From Bacteroidota bacterium (GTDB lineage Bacteria; Bacteroidota; Rhodothermia; Rhodothermales; UBA10348), in contig JACZYK010000131.1 in the NCBI GenBank assembly GCA_022571135.1, positions 1-7,310 of the forward strand: a DNA stretch of 7,310 nt, written 5' to 3'. Positions 4,601 through 7,310 of the stretch are shown here, piece by piece (the stretch's first letter is position 1; each line of letters starts with the position of its first letter). A program made the translations under genes and the position numbers. The notes beneath the pieces are model-generated. The model searched no databases, was not told the origin of the DNA, and saw nothing but the letters and a program-made list of their open reading frames with translations.

Positions 4601-7310
4601 CGGTTTTCAGCGTCCCATCGACGTCGCCGTGACCGCAAACCCCAAGCTGTTCGTCACGAGTCTCGATGACGGTGCTATTTACCGGTTCGACCTGACATCG
4701 ACGACCGCGGGTACAGCCCCCCCGTTCGCGCCGTGGCTCTCAGGCCTTAACGGGCCCACGCACATGGAACTCGGCCCCGACGGATTGCTGTATTACAGTG
4801 AGCTCCTGACGACGGTTGGAGAGCGAATTTCCCGCGTCGATCCCGAGTCCGATAATCCCGTCCCTGAGATCATTGTGACGTTTCCGGACACGGATAATAT
4901 CAATCCAGAGGGAATCGCGTTCGACAATGACGGCTACATGTACTTTACGTCTCAGATTTTGGGACAGGTGCTGCGCATCGATCTATCGTCAGCCCCGTCC
5001 TTCCCGATCAATTACGCCGACGCTGAAGTCCTTTTTTCCGGTCTTGACAGTCCGGGAGGCGTAGATATTGGCACGGACGGCGATCTGTATGTTGCCACGC
5101 TGTCGTCCGTAATGACCGCTTCGGTCCAGTCCGCCGTCATGGTTCCATTCGTGTCGGGTCTTGCAGGAGGCCGGTTCAACAATCTCAAATTCGACGCCCT
5201 GGGCAGACTTTATTACGCCGATGGAACCCGTGGTGAGATCATCGAGGTGTCGGCTCCACTCCAGCAGGTGCAGTCGGGCGGTGAGATGACGTATGTGATC
5301 CACGAGGACGGTCTTCCCACGGTCAGCGACGGCTCCGATTTCACGGCCATTCGGAATGCCTTTCAGACCTGGACGGATGTGCCCACGGCGAACGTGGAGT
5401 TCATCGACGGCGGTACAACACCTATTCGCGTTGCGGATCCCAACGACGGTATCAACCTTGTTACGTTTTCCGACGACCAGTTTCCATTCCCTCCGTTCGT
5501 ACTCGCTATTGCGGCTAAACTCATCCAATTCAACAGCGCGGATGAGGCCATAATATTGGATGCGGATATCATCGGCAATCCGCAATTCGTAAACACGGGC
5601 ACGTTCAGTTTTAGCACGAGTTCACCCGCGGTCACCGGGATTTTTGACGTCGAAAGCACCATTGTCCACGAAGCCGGCCACGTTGTAGGAATGATTCACA
5701 CCGGCGTCGTGGACGCGTCGATGTTCTTTGCGCTGCCGGAAGGAACAGAGGCTAGCTCCCTCGAAAAAGATGACATCGCATGGATCAGTAAACGATATCC
5801 AGATCCAGCCACCTTCCCATCTCTTGGATCCATCTCCGGGACGGTCTTTGACGGGGAGTCCGATATTTCCGGCGCCGTGATCGCTGGTGCGCTCGTACTT
5901 GCGACAGATGTAGCTACTCAAGAGTCTATCCACGCGTATACGGAGCTCAACGGCACGTACCAGATTCCCGGCCTTCCGCATGCAATCTATCGCGTTTCGA
6001 TTCAGCCCCTGGATGGCGATGTGTTTGGCTTTCCACTGGTTCCTGAAGCCATCAGTCCATATCTGGCGTCGATTTCGACGAATCGAACGTTTTTAGATGA
6101 GAACTTCAATGGTTTCGGTCCGGGCAGCGAGTCCAGTGACCCAGGAATAGACGACGCTTCTGCCTTCAGCGCCATCCTGGTCAACGGAGCCGTTACCGGA
6201 ATCGACATCATTTCGAACCGAGACGTCACCCCACCTTCCATTACCAGTTCGTTCCCGGTCGATGGGGCGACGGAAATCCCCACGGAAAGCGACTTCGCCG
6301 TCCGCTTCTCGGAGACGGTGGTGCGCTCCACCGTCCAGATTGTACTCAACGAGATGAGCGATTCCACGATAGTCACTACCGTCACGCCGACGCTGTCGCT
6401 AGAAGACAACGGAACACTTGCACTTTTGTCGCTCACAACTACGATGGACCCCGACACCGATTACCGTCTGGACGTGCCGGGCACGGTAGCCGACCTGCGG
6501 GGAAATCTGCTCGACGATACTCCGGACGCCGTCGTCTCGTTCTCTTTCAGGACCGAAAGCGCTGACACCGAAGATCCTTCCGTAACCAGTCTTAGCGTCG
6601 GAGGGAATACGATTAGCGTTGATCCCGGAGCGGGTAAACGGGCCATTCTCGCAGACGTACTTCCTGAAGCCCAGATCGCGATCTTCTTCTCCGAATCGAT
6701 GGATCCAAAGTCCCTCACTGATTCGGATGCCATTACGCTCTCGGACGGTGCGAACAATATAGACGGCACTGTTGTGGTCGACAGGGTTCTGGCTTACGCT
6801 GTTGCCCTTTTCGTCCCGGATAACCCTTTACAGGAATCGACTACGTACGAAATCAGCATCGACGAAAACGTAAAAGATGCGTCCGGCAGGACCATGGGTA
6901 ATACCGTTTCAGGCTTCTTCTCGACCATCGTTACGGCTCCGCCCGTCCTGCTTGATTTTGGCCCAGGCAACGGAGCAACTGGCGTGACTGTAGAGACGCC
7001 GGTAGTCCTAGATTTTTCGGAGGCCATTGAACGCAGTTCGGTAAGTCTTTCTACCGTCCAACTTGTCGGTCCGAGCGGTGGACTCGTCCCGGGAACGTTC
7101 GAGTTCCTATACGATGATTCACGCGTAGTTTTCAGACCGGACTCCGATCTCGCGCACGGAAGCCAGTACGTAATACAGGTCCAGAGCGGTGTTACGGATA
7201 AATCTGGAGAACTCCTCCAAAATCCTCTCGAAGCGAGTTTTCAGACCGCGGTCCTGGCCCTCAATCCCACGATCAATTCGGTATCACCTCTGAGCGCCGT
7301 TAGCGGATCG
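1527..7310 (+). CDS. Giant exported multidomain matrixin-type metalloprotease, 3' end missing
   Basis: From ATG 1527 the frame is open for 1928 codons and runs off the right edge without a stop. Domain order by residue: signal peptide 1-27; FG-GAP/VCBS-like 40-150; LRR 161-307; Ig-like 322-411; CSLREA beta-helix 412-866 with a nested beta-sandwich at 552-691; Ig-like domain to about 965; six-bladed propeller 975-1245; matrixin-like protease 1254-1425 with zinc ligands H1381, H1385, H1391, general base E1382 and Met-turn M1399; carboxypeptidase-regulatory-like 1434-1497; Big_5 domains at 1568-1678, 1679-1802 and 1803-1909; probable IPT/TIG start from about 1913. I count only four cysteines (428, 448, 906, 964), as expected for an extracytoplasmic protein with perhaps two disulfides. 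It is probably a cell-surface or secreted protease with adhesion modules. No cysteine-switch propeptide is visible, so how it is kept inactive is unclear. The substrate is unknown. The missing C-terminus may carry a secretion or anchoring signal. Confidence 0.93.
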   Translation, partial: MIRFVTALKLVAAILLLLLIPAGSTYARSSTASAPFTDNGGPHFVDVWMNNGSGDFGATVSSGSDGEVRFEITTGDMNTDGSVDLPVAGYAWGYGGAFNAILNHDGAGSFPIMASSPSGNRSVSDADMDADDVLDVITGLVGARAIWSNDLVPAISVPQSQIDALTALYNATKGDNWADKTNWITDPDVSTWFGITVVNDNVTSVILSGNNLDGTLPGELGQLTSLVNLRLSNNQLAGPIPPGVFGSPVIQTIELAFNGFTGAVTTTFLPLDQLSRLLLQNNQLTGLPNFSSLVALNDFQVQNNRLLMDDLEPNAGIAGFVYAQQATFGSASSQVVGVGGMIDLSFPTLGGANTQFQWFQDGAPVPGGTVETLSLSNADPSDAGAYTLQATHPDLPGLTLMSETITLSVTALVVNTATDDNISGNGSCSLREAILTANANADVTGGDCVPGAGFDTISFDIPGPGPHVISPTSALPSITEAVLIDGYSQPGATRNTLGFGLGSNAVILIELAGSSVLLAGTNGLFIETGGAMISGLAINSFPGSGIWIERGDPFEEFAATLTVSDAAQTQSADLIFGLSPTAGDGFDAGEDVSAPPAPPEGAFDARFTSGATDLTSDFRSSVGLGHEWIIQFNVGAGDALISWDLSDFPAFGDLRLTDTDGGSDVDVDMRTQASVIVPSGVNELELGFRPATPGADNVIEGVFIGTDVTGTVSKGNTGDGIMVNGGSRNLIGGPNLDDVNVIAANTGYGIALDAEASENTVQNNYIGVNAPRRAALPNGGGIFVMGADNLIGGTSVGMGNVIAFNNGVGIRVDENGAVNPVTGNSILGNDLHANAGLGIDLVRNGGTPGDVDPNDAGDIDGGANEGMNFPVFTNARFIGQTATISGTLDTSPGAAARIEFFTNRVCDASGFGEGRFFLGHIDVIANGSGLASFEASLSVAGVEGRTVSATATDVAGNTSEFAACILPEIIVPSGYIFTRIDTGLSGPQGIDFAADGTVYVSNVNSGDVLRYDADGNRLDVGSFIVGFQRPIDVAVTANPKLFVTSLDDGAIYRFDLTSTTAGTAPPFAPWLSGLNGPTHMELGPDGLLYYSELLTTVGERISRVDPESDNPVPEIIVTFPDTDNINPEGIAFDNDGYMYFTSQILGQVLRIDLSSAPSFPINYADAEVLFSGLDSPGGVDIGTDGDLYVATLSSVMTASVQSAVMVPFVSGLAGGRFNNLKFDALGRLYYADGTRGEIIEVSAPLQQVQSGGEMTYVIHEDGLPTVSDGSDFTAIRNAFQTWTDVPTANVEFIDGGTTPIRVADPNDGINLVTFSDDQFPFPPFVLAIAAKLIQFNSADEAIILDADIIGNPQFVNTGTFSFSTSSPAVTGIFDVESTIVHEAGHVVGMIHTGVVDASMFFALPEGTEASSLEKDDIAWISKRYPDPATFPSLGSISGTVFDGESDISGAVIAGALVLATDVATQESIHAYTELNGTYQIPGLPHAIYRVSIQPLDGDVFGFPLVPEAISPYLASISTNRTFLDENFNGFGPGSESSDPGIDDASAFSAILVNGAVTGIDIISNRDVTPPSITSSFPVDGATEIPTESDFAVRFSETVVRSTVQIVLNEMSDSTIVTTVTPTLSLEDNGTLALLSLTTTMDPDTDYRLDVPGTVADLRGNLLDDTPDAVVSFSFRTESADTEDPSVTSLSVGGNTISVDPGAGKRAILADVLPEAQIAIFFSESMDPKSLTDSDAITLSDGANNIDGTVVVDRVLAYAVALFVPDNPLQESTTYEISIDENVKDASGRTMGNTVSGFFSTIVTAPPVLLDFGPGNGATGVTVETPVVLDFSEAIERSSVSLSTVQLVGPSGGLVPGTFEFLYDDSRVVFRPDSDLAHGSQYVIQVQSGVTDKSGELLQNPLEASFQTAVLALNPTINSVSPLSAVSGS
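1644..1976 (+). other. FG-GAP/VCBS-like calcium-binding region
   Basis: Residues about 40-150 contain two acidic loops of the integrin-alpha FG-GAP type: GDMNTDGSVDL (D76, N78, D80, D84) and DADMDADDVLDV (D127, D129, D131, D135). Each follows a segment of the NNGSGDFG or NHDGAGSFP type, as in VCBS repeat proteins. Two repeats are too few for a full propeller, so this is a partial or degenerate version. Calcium binding is inferred from the spacing of the acidic residues. Confidence 0.65.
2007..2447 (+). other. Leucine-rich repeat domain with plant-type N-cap
   Basis: Residues 161-307 start with an N-cap of the type IDALTALYNATKGDNW...TNW...WFGIT, typical of bacterial copies of plant-like LRR proteins. 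Repeats follow: VTSVILSGNNLDGTLPGELG, LTSLVNLRLSNNQLAGPIP, a weaker IQTIELAFNGFTGAV, LSRLLLQNNQLTGLP and LNDFQVQNNRL. About five repeats make a short solenoid likely to bind protein or glycan; the partner cannot be predicted. Confidence 0.88.
2490..2759 (+). other. Ig-like domain
   Basis: Residues about 322-411 show the immunoglobulin-like pattern FQWFQDGAPVPGG...LSLSNADPSDAGAYTLQAT. The central tryptophan and the D-x-G-x-Y corner are conserved, while the two usual disulfide cysteines are absent, as is common in bacterial Ig-like domains attached to LRR proteins. It is likely a spacer or binding module between the LRR and the beta-helix. Confidence 0.78.
2760..4124 (+). other. CSLREA-type right-handed beta-helix, split by an insertion
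   Basis: Residues 412-866. The defining motif CSLREA is at 2808-2825 (residues 428-433), preceded by VNTATDDN and followed by DTISFDIPGPG, the usual entry strand. Helix rungs continue with LIDGYSQPGA, ISGLAINSFPGSGIWI, DNVIEGVFIGTDVTGT, NLIGG (twice), NTVQNNYIGVN, GNVIAFNNGVGIRV and NAGLGIDL. A DPNDAGDIDGGANEG acidic loop closes the helix. C428 and C448 could form a disulfide. The family is found in extracellular proteins of many bacteria; function is generally unclear, probably structural or adhesive. The rungs are interrupted at residues 552-691 by a separate domain. Confidence 0.88.
3180..3599 (+). other. Beta-sandwich module nested inside the beta-helix
   Basis: Residues 552-691 do not have beta-helix repeats. 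They show ADLIFGLSPTAGDGFDAGED, then APPAPPEGAFDARF, DLTSDFRS, EWIIQFNVG, ALISWDLSDFP, LRLTDTDGG, DVDVDMRTQA and a closing LELGF strand. From memory, this D-G-F-D-A-G...APPAPPEGAFDARF...W...DMR pattern belongs to a module seen in secreted proteins of Rhodothermia, often near the C-terminus. Removing it would join GIWIERG to TPGADNVIEGVFIG, a normal rung-to-rung sequence in this family, so it appears to be a clean domain insertion. Function unknown. Confidence 0.7.
4125..4424 (+). other. Ig-like domain closing the beta-helix
   Basis: Residues about 867-966 begin NFPVF, pass through ATISGTLDT and IEFFTNRVCDASGFGEG, and end with TVSATATDVAGNTSEFAAC. This is the beta-sandwich that regularly follows CSLREA helices. 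C906 and C964 sit in its first and last parts and are the likely disulfide pair. Confidence 0.75.
4449..5261 (+). other. Six-bladed NHL/SMP-30-like beta-propeller
   Basis: Residues about 975-1245 hold six similar repeats of the form P-x-G-I-x-F-x-x-D-G-x-x-Y-V-x-x...V-x-R-x-D: GPQGIDFAADGTVYVSN, RPIDVAVTANPKLFVTS, GPTHMELGPDGLLYYSE, NPEGIAFDNDGYMYFTS, SPGGVDIGTDGDLYVAT and NNLKFDALGRLYYAD. This matches NHL or gluconolactonase/SMP-30-type propellers. No metal-binding set typical of lactonases can be assigned with confidence, so it is more likely a binding platform next to the protease than an enzyme. Confidence 0.8.
5286..5801 (+). other. Matrixin-like (M10-type) zinc metalloprotease domain
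   Basis: Residues about 1254-1425. It opens with MTYVIHEDG and an amphipathic helix FTAIRNAFQTWTDV, as in matrixins, then has AIILDADIIGNPQF, the equivalent of the conserved strand that precedes the active-site helix. The zinc motif HEAGHVVGMIH at 5667-5699 supplies H1381, H1385 and H1391, catalytic E1382 and turn glycine G1388. The Met-turn is DASMFF (M1399), eight residues after the third histidine. The domain closes with LEKDDIAWISKRYP, the usual terminal helix plus YP. All catalytic elements are intact, so activity is expected. It differs from animal enzymes in having no visible cysteine-switch propeptide or hemopexin domain. Confidence 0.9.
5826..6017 (+). other. Carboxypeptidase-regulatory-like domain
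   Basis: Residues 1434-1497 follow the pattern GSISGTVFDGESDISGAVI...ALVLATDVATQESIHAYTELNGTYQIPGLPHAIYRVSIQPLDG, a seven-stranded fold common after secreted peptidase domains. It directly follows the protease and probably stabilises it or binds substrate or glycan. No catalytic residues are expected. Confidence 0.75.
6018..6227 (+). other. Linker region following the regulatory-like domain
   Basis: Residues 1498-1567 contain FLDENFNG...ESSDPGIDDASAFSAILV...GIDIISN. I recall the DEN/EFYNG...ESSDP...GIDIxxN pattern after matrixin plus regulatory-domain units in other secreted bacterial proteins, so it may be the last part of that unit rather than a free linker. I cannot name a family. Confidence 0.45.
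6228..7253 (+). other. Three tandem Big_5 (SbsA-type) Ig-like domains
   Basis: Three units start with P-P-x-I/V/L and a DGA/GNGATxVxxxxxxxxxFSExx signature. Unit 1 is residues 1568-1678 (TPPSITSSFPVDGATEIP, then VRFSETV, ending SFSFRTES). Unit 2 is 1679-1802 (AIFFSESMDPKSLTDSDAITL, then TTYEISIDENVKDASGRTMGN). Unit 3 is 1803-1909 (NGATGVTVETPVVLDFSEAI, then SQYVIQVQSGVTDKSGELL). The D-x-x-G-x-x-L near the end of each is typical. Such arrays usually act as stalks holding functional domains away from the cell surface. Unit 2 has an extra segment between its first strand and FFSES. Confidence 0.82.
7260..7310 (+). other. Probable start of an IPT/TIG domain at the window edge
   Basis: The last residues, NPTINSVSPLSAVSGS, match the first strand of IPT/TIG Ig-like domains (P-x-I-x-S-V-S-P-x-S-G-x-x-G). 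Only about 16 residues are visible, so the call rests on that single strand. Confidence 0.5.

Noticed and set aside
2699..6457. Long minus-strand open frames, for example 2699-3205, 3582-4286, 3818-4435, 4989-5585 and 6002-6457
   Set aside because: All lie antisense to the continuous + strand frame, whose translation has clear domains throughout. Their products are low-complexity or arginine/serine-rich without recognisable motifs, so they are shadows.
6461..7027. Minus-strand open frames 6461-6769 and 6794-7027
   Set aside because: They are antisense to the Big_5 domains, and their serine/threonine-rich products have no family character.

Overview
The window looks like chromosomal DNA from a bacterium of the Bacteroidota/Rhodothermota neighbourhood, with a marine or soil lifestyle possible. 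That placement is an inference. It rests on the mix of secreted adhesin-like modules (LRR, CSLREA beta-helix, Big_5 Ig-like), a beta-sandwich module that I associate from memory with Rhodothermia secreted proteins, a moderately GC-rich coding sequence, and no clear Shine-Dalgarno motif before either visible start codon. All genes are on the + strand. There is no RNA gene, insertion sequence, CRISPR array or phage gene that I can support.

Layout: (1) 2-658 is the 3' end of a CHAT-domain (caspase-like) protein with both catalytic residues, cut by the left window edge. (2) 659-923 is an AT-richer intergenic region with a good sigma70-like promoter candidate (TTGACT, 17 bp, TATGAT) just upstream of gene 2, and a short AGTCTAG direct repeat. 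(3) 924-1481 encodes a 185-residue exported protein of unknown function. (4) 1527 to the right edge (7310) is one uninterrupted reading frame of 1928 codons with no stop in the window. It encodes a giant exported mosaic protein: signal peptide, FG-GAP/VCBS-like calcium-binding region, LRR domain, Ig-like domain, CSLREA-type beta-helix carrying a nested beta-sandwich insertion, Ig-like domain, six-bladed NHL/SMP-30-like propeller, matrixin-type zinc metalloprotease with a complete HEAGHVVGMIH site, carboxypeptidase-regulatory-like domain, three Big_5 domains, and the start of what looks like an IPT/TIG domain.

Genes 2 and 3 are 45 bp apart in the same direction and are probably one transcript, starting from the promoter before gene 2. 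Both products are predicted to be exported, so a shared role at or outside the cell envelope is plausible. The giant protein reads as a surface or secreted protease built on adhesion and scaffold modules; its substrate cannot be read from the sequence. The CHAT protein is separated by 265 bp and may be transcribed independently. Its closeness to an exported protease is intriguing but does not prove a functional link. The C-terminus of the giant protein lies outside the window, so its anchoring or secretion signal (for example a type IX secretion sorting domain) is unknown.
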